NCBI RefSeq assembly: GCF_000622365.1
Contig: NZ_JASC01000014.1
Span: 1,178,001-1,242,000, forward strand
Direction: 5' to 3'
DNA from: Sulfitobacter noctilucae
GTDB lineage: Bacteria > Pseudomonadota > Alphaproteobacteria > Rhodobacterales > Rhodobacteraceae
Length of the DNA stretch: 64,000 nucleotides
Shown: positions 26,014-34,800 of the stretch, piece after piece
Layout of the letters: each line of letters starts with the position of its first letter
How positions within the stretch are numbered: the first letter of the stretch is position 1
Position numbers and translations under genes: made by a program
The notes under the pieces: model-generated
The model's database searches: none
Told to the model about the DNA's origin: nothing
What the model saw: the letters and a program-made list of their open reading frames with translations, nothing else

Positions 26014-26042
26014 GCGACGGGAGGTGCCCGTCGCCGATCTTT
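26014..26042 (+). terminator. intrinsic terminator of the small lipoprotein gene
   Basis: GCGACGGG and CCCGTCGC form an eight-pair stem with a five-base loop, followed by CGATCTTTCT. It begins 13 nt after the stop codon. Confidence 0.65.
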
Positions 26043-26107
26043 CTAGAATGGTTTGTTACGAGGCATTCTTGCGCGGTCATTCGCAACAACTACACCCTCA
26101 ACAGTCG

Positions 26108-27442
26108 TTAAAGATAATCGGACCGATGAAGCCCGTACTTCGCCATCTTTTCGTTCAACGTCCGGCGCGGCAGGCATAGCTCGTCCATGACGCTGGCAAT
26201 CGAGCCTTTGTGACGGCGCATGGTGTTGTCGATCAGCATCCGTTCGAATGCCTCGACATATTCCTTCAAAGGCTTGCCTTCGGTCGTCATCACTGGCTGC
26301 ATCTCTTCGTGATCAGACATCAACAAAGACGCGATGGTGCCCGAACCGCGCCGCGATTGCAGCACGGCGCGTTCAGCGACATTGATCAACTGACGCACAT
26401 TGCCGGGCCACGGGGCCTGCAACAATTGCGCGGCTTCCTGTGCGCTGACCTGCGGTGCCTCGCAGCCGTATTCTTCGGCGAATTGATCCGACAAACGCGT
26501 GAACAGCGTCAGAATATCCTCACCGCGCTGGCGCAGCGGCGGCACGGTAATGCGCAACGCAGCCAACCGGTAGAAGAGATCGGACCGCAGCGCATCCTCC
26601 GACGTGCGACCCGCTTCCTGCAGGTTCGAAATCGCGACAATCCGCGTTTCTGCCGGCGTGCCCTGCTCGTTAATCACGCTCAAGAGACGTGCTTGCAGCG
26701 TCTCTGACAACGCTTCGACATCTTCCAGCACCAAGGTCCCGCCACGGGCCTCTTCGATTGCGGGCAACTGCGCATCTTCTGGCTGCATCGGGCCGAACAA
26801 ACGCTTGCTCAGCGCGTCTTCCTCGAACGCCCCACAGGAGACCAACACAAATTTCTTGCCCGCACGGCTGCCCACGGCGTGCAGCGCATGGGCGACCAAT
26901 GTCTTGCCGGTGCCGGTTTCCCCGTCGATCAGCACATGACCGTCCGCCTGCCCCAGATCGAGGATATCCTCGCGCAACCGCTCCATCACCGGCGATTGCC
27001 CGATCAACTTTTTCATCAGCTGGCCGCCATCGCTCAACTCGCGACGCAGGGCGCGGTTGTCCATCACCAGACGGCGGGCATTGGTGGCCTTTTTCGCCAG
27101 CTCGCTCATCCGGTCGGGGTTGAACGGCTTTTCCAGAAAATCAAAGGCACCGACGCGCATAGCCTCAACCGCCATCGGCACATCGCCGTGACCGGTGATC
27201 ATGATCACTGGCAGGGCGCTGTCATTGCCCATCAGTTTTTTCAGGAATTGCATCCCGTCCATGCCCGGCATCTTGATGTCGGAAATCACGATGCCCGGAT
27301 AGTCGGGCCCCAGTGTTTTCAACGCGTCCTCGGCCGAGCCGAATGTTTCGGTGTCATACCCCGAGAGGGCCAGCCATTGGCTGATCGACTGACGCATGTC
27401 CTGTTCGTCGTCGACAATCGCGATCTTCATTGCCTGAGCCAT
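26108..27442 (-). CDS. DctD-like NtrC-family response regulator lacking the GAFTGA loop
   Basis: A 444-aa protein. Receiver domain 1-120 has the phospho-acceptor D55 and K105. The AAA+ domain has Walker A GETGTGKT (174-181), arginine-finger region RSDLFYRLAALRI and PWPGNVRQL. A Fis-type helix-turn-helix ends the protein (GSIASVMDELCLPRRTLNEK). The sigma-54 contact loop GAFTGA, expected right after LFG (215-217), is absent: LFG is followed by PMQPEDAQLP. Walker B reads TLVLEDVE instead of the usual FLDEI, swapping acid order. This argues against classical sigma-54 activation. It lies 6 nt after the partner kinase gene. Start at 27442 or 27430 is uncertain. Confidence 0.85.
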   Translation of the reverse strand: MAQAMKIAIVDDEQDMRQSISQWLALSGYDTETFGSAEDALKTLGPDYPGIVISDIKMPGMDGMQFLKKLMGNDSALPVIMITGHGDVPMAVEAMRVGAFDFLEKPFNPDRMSELAKKATNARRLVMDNRALRRELSDGGQLMKKLIGQSPVMERLREDILDLGQADGHVLIDGETGTGKTLVAHALHAVGSRAGKKFVLVSCGAFEEDALSKRLFGPMQPEDAQLPAIEEARGGTLVLEDVEALSETLQARLLSVINEQGTPAETRIVAISNLQEAGRTSEDALRSDLFYRLAALRITVPPLRQRGEDILTLFTRLSDQFAEEYGCEAPQVSAQEAAQLLQAPWPGNVRQLINVAERAVLQSRRGSGTIASLLMSDHEEMQPVMTTEGKPLKEYVEAFERMLIDNTMRRHKGSIASVMDELCLPRRTLNEKMAKYGLHRSDYL

Positions 27443-27448
27443 TGAGGT

Positions 27449-29206
27449 CTACTCCGCTGCTTCAATCGTGTTCTGTTCGCCCAAGAGAGGCAATTGCATT
27501 TCAAATACCGCGCCACCCGCCTGTCCGTTGCGGGCCGTCAGCCGTCCGCCAAGGTCGTTTACGATCCCCGAAGAGATGGCAAGCCCCAAGCCCACCCCGT
27601 CACCGGGCTGCTTGGTGGTGTAGAACGGCTCGAACAGCGCATCGAGGTCTTCGATGCCGGGGCCATTGTCGCGCACAGTAAGCGAGGCAATCTCTCCGGC
27701 GGTCAGAATGATCTCGACCGTTGGGTTCCGTGTCGATTTGGTGGCATCGAGGGCATTGCGCAAGAGATTGACCATCACTTGTTCGATGCGCATCCGGTCG
27801 CCCATAACGATCACAGGCTCATCCGGCAGGATCCGTGCAATCTGGACCTGCCGCTGGCGCAGCTGCGGTTCCATCATCGACAGGCTGGAGGCCAGGGCTG
27901 CGCCCATATCTACAGGGGAAAACGCCTCTTGCCCCTTGCGGGCATAGGACTTGAGCTGGCGTGTGATCGCGCCCATCCGCTCAATCAGGTCGTCAATACG
28001 GCCAAAGGAGGAGAGCGCCTCGTCAGGGCGGTTGCGACGCAAGAGCAATCGCGCGCCGGCCAGATAGGTTTTCATCGCTGCCAAAGGTTGGTTCAACTCG
28101 TGACTGACGGCCGCGGACATCTCGCCCAAAGCGGCCAGTTTGCTGGATTGCTCCAGCGTCTGTTCCGCCACGGCCAGCGTCTCTTGCACGCGCTTGCGTT
28201 CAGCGATTTCCCGCTGCAAAGCCTGGTTCAATGCGCGAAGTTTGGCCGACTCCCGCTGGAAGATCGCCAGCCTGCCCGCTGTGCGGCGGCTGAGAAAATA
28301 GAATGTCAGGGCCAGCAGAATCGCAAAACCCATCACTTCCAGCGCCAGCACCCCGTTCACCCTTTCGCGCACGGATTCGTAGGTGGTGAAACTCGTCATC
28401 CGCCAGCCCCGGAAAGGGATCCGACTTTCCAAGCGCATGACAGCCTCACCTTGCAGATAGGCATCGGGTGGCAGCGCGGTCCAATCGGCTGTCGCCTTGA
28501 TCGCGCGTTCAATGGCGTTTTGCGGCGGGACATTGGCCAGAGCTTCGACTTCGGTCAGACCCCGCCAGCGTGGCGAGGTGGCCAGAATGATCTCACCAGT
28601 GCTGTCCGTGACAATCACCGCGTCCGAAATACCGGCCCAAGCCCGTTCAAACTTTTGCAGGTCTACTTCGACGGCAATCACACCAAGCGTATCACCCCCG
28701 CTCACGATGCGGCGCGAATAGGTGAATTTATAGCCGGAGCCATCCAGTTTGATCGTACTGAAAATCGTGGCATTGGCGCGGATAGCATCGACGAAATAGG
28801 CTGCCGACCGGTGGGAGGACCCAAGCCTGTTGCGGTCGGTGGCCGCAACCGTGCGCCCATCGGTATCAAACAACATCAGCGAGGCCGCGCCGATTTCCTC
28901 GACAAAAGAAATCAACCGCTGTGTGGAAAGGGTATAATCAGCCGACCCCAGCGCCGAGATCAGCGTTGGATCGCGGGCCAAGAGCTGCGGCACAATGGCG
29001 TTTTGGCGCAATTCGGAGAGCAGGTTGCCGCTGTACAGCGCGATCCGCAGTTCGGCGCGGTTGCGGGTGCTTTCTGTGAAACGGTCCGTCAGCAGCTTGT
29101 TGGTGACCGAAATCACCACCACGGCGACCAGCATCAACACCCCCACGGCAAGGCGCAGACGCCAGGAGTTGTTCAGCCCCGAAGGAAGGTCGCCGGTCTG
29201 TGTCAT
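27449..29206 (-). CDS. DctB-like sensor histidine kinase
   Basis: About 585 aa, with an N-terminal helix (WRLRLAVGVLMLVAVVVIS), a double-PDC (Cache) periplasmic sensor, a second membrane helix (VMGFAILLALTFYFLS), a coiled coil, and a kinase core with H-box MSAAVSHELNQPLAAMKTY, N-box NLLRNALDAT and G-boxes DNGPGI and GVGLGLAI. DctB proteins sense C4-dicarboxylates in the periplasm. No dctPQM transporter is adjacent, so the ligand is open. The frame is open to 29242; the start at 29206 (MTQTGDLPSGLNN) is preferred but has no clear ribosome site. It precedes the DctD-like gene and follows purQ by 37 nt. Confidence 0.88.
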   Translation of the reverse strand: MTQTGDLPSGLNNSWRLRLAVGVLMLVAVVVISVTNKLLTDRFTESTRNRAELRIALYSGNLLSELRQNAIVPQLLARDPTLISALGSADYTLSTQRLISFVEEIGAASLMLFDTDGRTVAATDRNRLGSSHRSAAYFVDAIRANATIFSTIKLDGSGYKFTYSRRIVSGGDTLGVIAVEVDLQKFERAWAGISDAVIVTDSTGEIILATSPRWRGLTEVEALANVPPQNAIERAIKATADWTALPPDAYLQGEAVMRLESRIPFRGWRMTSFTTYESVRERVNGVLALEVMGFAILLALTFYFLSRRTAGRLAIFQRESAKLRALNQALQREIAERKRVQETLAVAEQTLEQSSKLAALGEMSAAVSHELNQPLAAMKTYLAGARLLLRRNRPDEALSSFGRIDDLIERMGAITRQLKSYARKGQEAFSPVDMGAALASSLSMMEPQLRQRQVQIARILPDEPVIVMGDRMRIEQVMVNLLRNALDATKSTRNPTVEIILTAGEIASLTVRDNGPGIEDLDALFEPFYTTKQPGDGVGLGLAISSGIVNDLGGRLTARNGQAGGAVFEMQLPLLGEQNTIEAAE

Positions 29207-29243
29207 ACGCGCGACTCTAGCGGTCGCGGGCAGCGCACTCAAG

Positions 29244-29912
29244 TCACGCGGTTGTCAGCGCCGCCGCCAATGCGCGGAAGAGCGCCACCCCGTCCGTGCC
29301 GCCATGCCCTGCATCCGCTGCGCGTTCGGGATGCGGCATCATGCCCAACACACGGCGGTTGTCAGACAGGATGCCTGCAATGTCATACTGCGCCCCGTTC
29401 GGGTTCTCGGTGTAGGTAAAGGCGATGCGATCCTCGTCCTTCAACCGGGCCAGCGTCGCGTCATCTGCAAAGTAGTTGCCGTCATGGTGCGCAATCGGAA
29501 TATCAATCACATCGCCCGCGTTGTAGCCTTCGGTAAAAGCACTGTTCGATGTCTCGACCCGCAGGCCGACAGTCTTGCAGATGTATTTCAGGCCCGCATT
29601 ACGCAGCAGCGCTCCGGGCAGGATGCCCGTCTCGGTCAGTACCTGAAACCCGTTGCAGATGCCCAGGACATAGCCGCCCCGATCCGCATGGGCCTTGACC
29701 GATTGAACGATGGGCGATTGTGCAGCGATGGCCCCGCAGCGCAGGTAATCGCCATAGGAAAACCCGCCCGGCACCCCAACGATATCAACGCCTTGCGGCA
29801 ATTCGCTGTCCTTGTGCCATACCATATCGACCTGCATGCCCGCCGCCTTGAAGGCGACAGCAAGATCGCGGTCACAATTGGACCCGGGAAAGACGATGAC
29901 AGCTGCACGCAT
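29244..29912 (-). CDS. purQ: phosphoribosylformylglycinamidine synthase, glutaminase subunit PurQ
   Basis: A 222-aa class I glutamine amidotransferase supplying ammonia for the FGAR to FGAM step of purine synthesis, working with PurS and PurL. The nucleophile elbow is [13 protein letters not shown], and the catalytic His/Glu are in GMMPHPERA. The ATG at 29912 shares one base with the purS stop (TGATG). The frame is open upstream of this, but [16 protein letters not shown] is the normal family start. purL is not in the window. Confidence 0.95.
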   Translation of the reverse strand: MRAAVIVFPGSNCDRDLAVAFKAAGMQVDMVWHKDSELPQGVDIVGVPGGFSYGDYLRCGAIAAQSPIVQSVKAHADRGGYVLGICNGFQVLTETGILPGALLRNAGLKYICKTVGLRVETSNSAFTEGYNAGDVIDIPIAHHDGNYFADDATLARLKDEDRIAFTYTENPNGAQYDIAGILSDNRRVLGMMPHPERAADAGHGGTDGVALFRALAAALTTA

Positions 29913-30142
29913 CAGGCCATTTCCACCGAATAGGATTCGATCACCGTGTTCGCCAACAGCTTTTCGCACATGGCGGTCACATCGTCTTCCGTTGCGTCCT
30001 CGGCCAGATCAAGTTCGATCACCTTGCCCTGCCGGACGCCGTTGACGCCTTCAAACCCAAGCGCGCCCAGCGCGTGGCGCACCGCCTCGCCCTGGGGGTC
30101 GAGGACTCCGTTTTTGAGCATCACGTGAACCCGTGCTTTCAT
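29912..30142 (-). CDS. purS: phosphoribosylformylglycinamidine synthase subunit PurS
   Basis: A 76-aa small subunit that bridges PurQ and PurL. It has the typical [21 protein letters not shown] start and [11 protein letters not shown] core. Its stop overlaps the purQ start by one base. It lies 42 nt downstream of purC, forming purC-purS-purQ. Confidence 0.95.
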   Translation of the reverse strand: MKARVHVMLKNGVLDPQGEAVRHALGALGFEGVNGVRQGKVIELDLAEDATEDDVTAMCEKLLANTVIESYSVEMA

Positions 30143-30184
30143 GGTAGATTTCCCCGTGTTGGTGCCCCGCCCAAGTGGCAGGCG

Positions 30185-30946
30185 TCAGTTGATCAAGGTC
30201 GGTTTGGTTATCGGCGTCGAGGTCTTGGGCATCACGCCCAGCCGCTTGGCCACTTCGGTATAGGCGTCCGTCAGCGAGCCCAGATCGCGGCGGAACACAT
30301 CCTTGTCGAGCTTCTGGCCCGTTTCGATGTCCCACAAACGGCAGCTGTCGGGGCTGATCTCGTCCGCGATGATCAGGCGCATGAAATCTCCGTCATAGAC
30401 ACGGCCCACTTCGATCTTGAAGTCGACCAGTTTAATTCCGACGGCCATCATCACGCCCGACAAGAAATCATTCACCCGCAGTGCAAGGCTCAGGATATCA
30501 TCCATGTCCTGCTGGCTGGCCCAACCAAAGGCGGCGATATGCTCTTCGGTGACCAGCGGGTCACCAAGGCTGTCGTCCTTGTAGCAATATTCGACAATCG
30601 GGCGCGGCAGCTGTGTGCCTTCCTCGATCCCGAGCCGTTTGGACATGGTGCCCGCCGCATAATTGCGCACGATCACTTCCAACGGGACAATCTCGACCTG
30701 GCGCACCAGCTGTTCGCGCATGTTCAGACGTTTGATGAAATGCGTCGGTACGCCGATCTGATTCAGCCCGCTCATAAAATACTCGGACAGACGGTTGTTC
30801 AGCACACCTTTGCCTTCGATCACGTCCTTTTTCTCGGCGTTAAAGGCGGTTGCATCATCCTTGAAGTATTGCACTATCGTGCCCGGTTCGGGGCCTTCAT
30901 AGAGGATCTTTGCCTTGCCTTCGTAGATTTTCTTGCGCCGTGCCAT
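30185..30946 (-). CDS. purC: phosphoribosylaminoimidazole-succinocarboxamide synthase
   Basis: A 253-aa SAICAR synthetase (ATP, CAIR and aspartate). Motifs include [15 protein letters not shown], the ATP-lysine region [13 protein letters not shown], and [21 protein letters not shown]. The ATG at 30946 has AAGGAAG upstream and gives the family length. The frame is open to 31069, but that part is the divergent promoter region shared with the zeta-subunit gene. Confidence 0.96.
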   Translation of the reverse strand: MARRKKIYEGKAKILYEGPEPGTIVQYFKDDATAFNAEKKDVIEGKGVLNNRLSEYFMSGLNQIGVPTHFIKRLNMREQLVRQVEIVPLEVIVRNYAAGTMSKRLGIEEGTQLPRPIVEYCYKDDSLGDPLVTEEHIAAFGWASQQDMDDILSLALRVNDFLSGVMMAVGIKLVDFKIEVGRVYDGDFMRLIIADEISPDSCRLWDIETGQKLDKDVFRRDLGSLTDAYTEVAKRLGVMPKTSTPITKPTLIN

Positions 30947-31107
30947 TGGCTTCCTTTCAGAATGAGGGCTCGGGCGGGCTCCGCAAGCCGGTTGACGGTC
31001 TCTTAGTCTATGGTCATGCATGCTGCAAGCGTGGCGCCACATCTTGTTTGGGCGTGGGCGTGTATACATTTAATACACCACAGTAATCACAACCAGAAGG
31101 ACAAGCC

Positions 31108-31425
31108 ATGAGCACGATGAAAGACCGCGAGAACGCATTCGAGAACAAATTTGCCCATGACGCGGAAATGCAATTCAAAGCCGAGGCGCGGCGCAACAAG
31201 CTTTTGGGACTATGGGCCGCTGATCTGATGGGCAAAACGGGCGATGATGCCGCTGACTATGCCAAAGAGGTTGTGAAGTCCGATTTTGAAGAAGCCGGGG
31301 ACGAGGATGTGTACCGCAAGGTGGCGGGCGATCTGGGCGGCAAGGCGGACGAGGCCACGATCCGCAGCCAGATGGTCGCGCTGATGGCACAGGCCAAAGC
31401 GCAGATCATGGAAGAATCGGCCTAA
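31108..31425 (+). CDS. F1-ATPase inhibitor zeta subunit (DUF1476)
   Basis: A 105-aa protein with the alphaproteobacterial zeta signature MKDRENAFENKFAHDAEM, whose N-terminal segment inserts into the F1 catalytic interface and blocks ATP hydrolysis. A four-helix body follows (RRNKLLGLWAADLMG). It is divergent from purC and is followed by a terminator hairpin. Confidence 0.92.
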   Translation: MSTMKDRENAFENKFAHDAEMQFKAEARRNKLLGLWAADLMGKTGDDAADYAKEVVKSDFEEAGDEDVYRKVAGDLGGKADEATIRSQMVALMAQAKAQIMEESA

Positions 31426-31455
31426 CTCCCTTTCCTGCAAACACCGTAAAATTTG

Positions 31456-31486
31456 ATGCGCCTTTCTGTCAGAAGAGAGGCGCATT
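31456..31486 (+). terminator. terminator of the zeta-subunit gene
   Basis: ATGCGCCT and AGGCGCAT form an eight-pair stem extended by TTCT/AGAA pairing, ending in TTTG. It lies 30 nt after the stop. Confidence 0.55.
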
Positions 31487-31573
31487 TGTCGTTCGCAGGC
31501 AGCTGCGTTAACGATTTGCAGTGGTTCTTGCATCACCTGTGTGTCCGGGGCGCAAGATTGGGGAAGGTCGGGC

Positions 31574-33457
31574 ATGAAGCAGGTATTGAACGCGCTGTCG
31601 TGGACAGCGTGGGGACGGGCGAGCCTGCCCTTCTTGATTATGGGCATTAGCCTTTGGGTCCTGGGTGGCGTTCTGGACGCCGGGGTGGTCGCAACACTCC
31701 CCGCCTCGATCCGCTCCTTGCCTGTACCGCTCTTGGTGCTGGCCACCGCGTTTTGCGCAGTCAGCCTTTGGGCCGTCGCCGCCTATGACGGGTTGGCGCA
31801 TCGTCACTTTCAAACCGGCACCAATTCCAAGCTGGCCCGCACCAGCGGTTTCGCAGCCATTGCGATTGCCCAGACCGTTGGGTTCGGCATCGTAACCGGC
31901 GCGGCGGTACGTTGGCGGATGGTGCCCGCTTTGGGGTTGGCAGGTGCCATGCGCATGTCGGTCTTTGTCTCGCTTACCTTCCTCACCGCCCTTGGAGTTC
32001 TGACCGCCCTTGCCTGCCTGATACTGCCTGCCCCCGACTGGACCACCCTGCCCGCGCTTGTGTTCCTCGTTGTCCTTCCATTGGCTTTTCTCATCCTCAG
32101 CTTTGCCCCGGTCTGCACCGTGATGCGAAACCGCGCTCCGCTCCCCAGCCTTCGCGCGGTTTGCGCGATCCTTGGATGGACGACACTGGACGTCATGGCA
32201 GCGGCACTGGCGCTTTTTGTGCTGATCCCGACGCCCGAACTCCATCTGGCGTCGTTCCTACCGGTCTTCTTACTGGCCTTGGGTGCCGCCATGCTCTCGG
32301 GTGCGCCGGGCGGTGTTGGCCCGTTTGAGTTGACGTTGATCGGCTTGCTGCCACAGGTGCCCGCAGCCGACCTGATCACCGGCATCGTGGTCTTTCGCAC
32401 GCTCTACTACGCGGTCCCGGCACTGCTGGCTGTCGCACTGGCGTTCACCGCCCGCAAGCCCGCGCAGCAGCCTGTTTCGACCAACGATCCCACGCCGGAC
32501 TTTCCCCTGACTGCCGAGCTGGGCATTCTGGCACAAAACAATGGGCATGTGCACACTCACGAGGCAGGCAACTTTGCACTGTGGAACACAAGACAAACCT
32601 CGGTGCTGCTGTTTGATCCGGTGACAGGTGGCGCAGTGCCCGCCCTGACCGAGCTTAAAGCGCAAGCCCACAGCCGCGTCCGTACGGCTTGTCTTTACAA
32701 GTGCGGGGCACGACAAGCCCTGGCCGCCCGCATGCGAGGCTGGGCCGTGATGCGGATCGCGCAGGACTGTATCGTCGATCTGTCGGCGTATAATGTTTCC
32801 CAGCCCGCGTTTTCCGGCTTACGGCGCAAACTGCGTAAAGCGGAAAAGGCGGGTATAACCGTCCATCGCCCTCAATACCTGCCTTTGGATGAAATGACCG
32901 CCATCGACGCCGCTTGGCAAGCTGCCCACGGCAGAGCGCGGGGCGGTACCATGGGTCGGTTCTGCCCGGACTATCTGGCCACACAAGACGTGTATCTGGC
33001 TTACCGTGCAGATGTGCTCGTTGGCTATGTCAGCCTTCACCGGCATGCGAACAGGCCCTGTCTTGATCTGGTACGCCACCTGCCGGATCTGCCTGATGGC
33101 ACCATGCATTTGCTGATCCACAGCGCGATCATGGCGGCGCAGGCAGAGGGGGCGACGCATCTCAGCCTCGCTGCCCTACCGTACTTTCCAGACTGGATCG
33201 GCCGCTTCGGCAGGCTCAGCCGCCCGTTTCACAACCCCGGCTTGCGGCAGTTCAAATCAAGCTTCGGGCCCGGCCTCCTGCCCCGCTATGCCGCTGCCCC
33301 CACCCCCCTAGGACTGGCCATTGCGCTCGCCGATATTGCAAGTGAAGTGCACCATCCGCCGCCCCTTGCCAAACGCCTGCCGATCAGCGGGCCTGTTCGC
33401 CACACACGCGGAGTTCATAAACAAGATGAAGAATATGACATTGCTTTGCCCGCCTGA
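31574..33457 (+). CDS. MprF-like phosphatidylglycerol aminoacyltransferase/flippase
   Basis: About 627 aa. The N-terminal half has about eight transmembrane helices of the flippase-like type, shorter than the 14 of full MprF. The C-terminal half is a DUF2156 (GNAT-like) aminoacyl-tRNA-dependent lipid transferase domain, with FSGLRRKLRKAEKAGITV, VYLAYRADVLVGYVSLHR and TMHLLIHSAIMAAQAEGATH. Such enzymes add lysine or alanine to phosphatidylglycerol and make the membrane less anionic. Which amino acid is used cannot be read. The ATG at 31574 has GGAAGG 6 nt upstream; an upstream GTG at 31541 is less likely. Confidence 0.82.
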   Translation: MKQVLNALSWTAWGRASLPFLIMGISLWVLGGVLDAGVVATLPASIRSLPVPLLVLATAFCAVSLWAVAAYDGLAHRHFQTGTNSKLARTSGFAAIAIAQTVGFGIVTGAAVRWRMVPALGLAGAMRMSVFVSLTFLTALGVLTALACLILPAPDWTTLPALVFLVVLPLAFLILSFAPVCTVMRNRAPLPSLRAVCAILGWTTLDVMAAALALFVLIPTPELHLASFLPVFLLALGAAMLSGAPGGVGPFELTLIGLLPQVPAADLITGIVVFRTLYYAVPALLAVALAFTARKPAQQPVSTNDPTPDFPLTAELGILAQNNGHVHTHEAGNFALWNTRQTSVLLFDPVTGGAVPALTELKAQAHSRVRTACLYKCGARQALAARMRGWAVMRIAQDCIVDLSAYNVSQPAFSGLRRKLRKAEKAGITVHRPQYLPLDEMTAIDAAWQAAHGRARGGTMGRFCPDYLATQDVYLAYRADVLVGYVSLHRHANRPCLDLVRHLPDLPDGTMHLLIHSAIMAAQAEGATHLSLAALPYFPDWIGRFGRLSRPFHNPGLRQFKSSFGPGLLPRYAAAPTPLGLAIALADIASEVHHPPPLAKRLPISGPVRHTRGVHKQDEEYDIALPA

Positions 33458-33499
33458 GCATGGAAGGAGAAAATCGACCTTAACCGACAGGCGCATCTC

Positions 33500-34513
33500 A
33501 TGAGCAATCCATTCACCGATCTTCTGGCCGAAAAGGGCTTTCTTCTGGCCGATGGCGCGACAGGTACCAATCTGTTCAACATGGGGCTGATGTCAGGCGA
33601 GCCACCGGAGTTCTGGAACACGGATGAGCCGCAAAAGATCGTCACCCTGTACAAAGGGGCCGTGAACGCAGGCAGCGACATTTTTCTGACCAACAGTTTC
33701 GGGGCCAATGCCTCGCGCCTGAAGCTGCACAATGCTGCCAACCGCGCCAATGAACTGAGCCGCGTCGCCGCCGAGATTGCACGCGAAGTCGCCGATACCG
33801 CGGGCCGTCCCGTGATCGTCGCAGGCTCTGTCGGCCCGACCGGAGAGATTATGGAGCCTGTTGGCACCCTGAGCCACGCCACCGCCGTCGAGATGTTTCA
33901 CGAAACTGCGGATGGGCTGAAAGCGGGTGGTGCCGATATCGGCTGGCTGGAGACGATCAGCGCCCCCGAGGAATACAAAGCCGCCGCCGAAGGCTTTGCA
34001 CTGGCCGGTCTGCCCTGGTGCGGCACAATGAGTTTCGACACTGCGGGCCGCACGATGATGGGTCTGACATCTGAAGGGATGGTCGATATGGTCGAAGGGC
34101 TGGACAATGCGCCCTTGGCCTACGGGGCCAACTGCGGCACCGGCGCGTCGGACCTGTTACGCACGGTACTGGGATTTGCGGGCAAAGGCAGCACGCGCCC
34201 CATTATCGCCAAGGGCAATGCCGGCATCCCGAAATACGTCGAAGGCCACATCCACTATGACGGGACGCCCGAACTGATGGCGGAGTATGCGGTGATGGCG
34301 CGCAATTGCGGTGCCACGATCATCGGAGGTTGTTGCGGTACAATGCCCAACCATCTTGAAGCCATGCGCGAAGCACTCGACAGCCGGCCGAAAGGTGCAC
34401 CGCCCGAGCTGGACGAGATCAAAGCCGCGCTGGGCGATTTTTCGTCTGCCAGCGATGGCACAGATGGCGAAGGCCCCGTTCGAGCCCCGCGTCGCGGACG
34501 CCGCCGCGGGTAA
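33500..34513 (+). CDS. bmt: homocysteine S-methyltransferase (betaine-homocysteine type)
   Basis: A 337-aa zinc TIM barrel that moves a methyl group to homocysteine, making methionine. Zinc ligands are C212 in GANCG and C278/C279 in GGCCGT. The N-terminal LADGATGTNLFNMGL and VAGSVGPTGE are typical. In roseobacters this protein, with a separate corrinoid protein like that at 38889, is thought to form part of a split methionine synthase. Whether betaine or methyl-cobalamin is the donor is unresolved by sequence. The basic tail (APRRGRRRG) is unusual. Confidence 0.88.
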   Translation: MSNPFTDLLAEKGFLLADGATGTNLFNMGLMSGEPPEFWNTDEPQKIVTLYKGAVNAGSDIFLTNSFGANASRLKLHNAANRANELSRVAAEIAREVADTAGRPVIVAGSVGPTGEIMEPVGTLSHATAVEMFHETADGLKAGGADIGWLETISAPEEYKAAAEGFALAGLPWCGTMSFDTAGRTMMGLTSEGMVDMVEGLDNAPLAYGANCGTGASDLLRTVLGFAGKGSTRPIIAKGNAGIPKYVEGHIHYDGTPELMAEYAVMARNCGATIIGGCCGTMPNHLEAMREALDSRPKGAPPELDEIKAALGDFSSASDGTDGEGPVRAPRRGRRRG

Positions 34514-34800
34514 GAAAGCCGCCTACTGGATCAGCGGAAGGAAAACCGCGGCTTATCGCTTTACCGCGCTTTTGCGGCAACATGAGGGTCAGCACCCACA
34601 AGATCGGGGACTATTGCCGACTTGACCGCATAAACTTTTCGGACTAGCCAGTTCGAAGGCTGTAGACGCCCGCCTCCCGCTGACATTTGTCTTGGTTAAG
34701 ATCTACGAAGATATCTCTACCTACCTCTTTCCGCATATCGCGCGGATGGTAACGCGGGCCCCATCTCGAACTGCGCGATCAGGCAAGAGAGATACGGGAT
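34514..34800. other. intergenic region between bmt and MATE gene
   Basis: About 290 bases with no supported gene. An AAGCCGC...GCGGCTT inverted repeat with a long loop lies just after the bmt stop and could act in transcript ending or stability, but there is no T-tract. The rest is presumably the MATE gene promoter. Confidence 0.4.

Noticed and set aside
27494-29419. 641-codon open frame on the plus strand
   Set aside because: It lies antisense to the DctB-like gene, has no ribosome site or family resemblance, and arises from GC-rich codon structure.
33458-33499. Possible SAM-II riboswitch before bmt
   Set aside because: The gap is only 42 nt and shows no pseudoknot-like arrangement.
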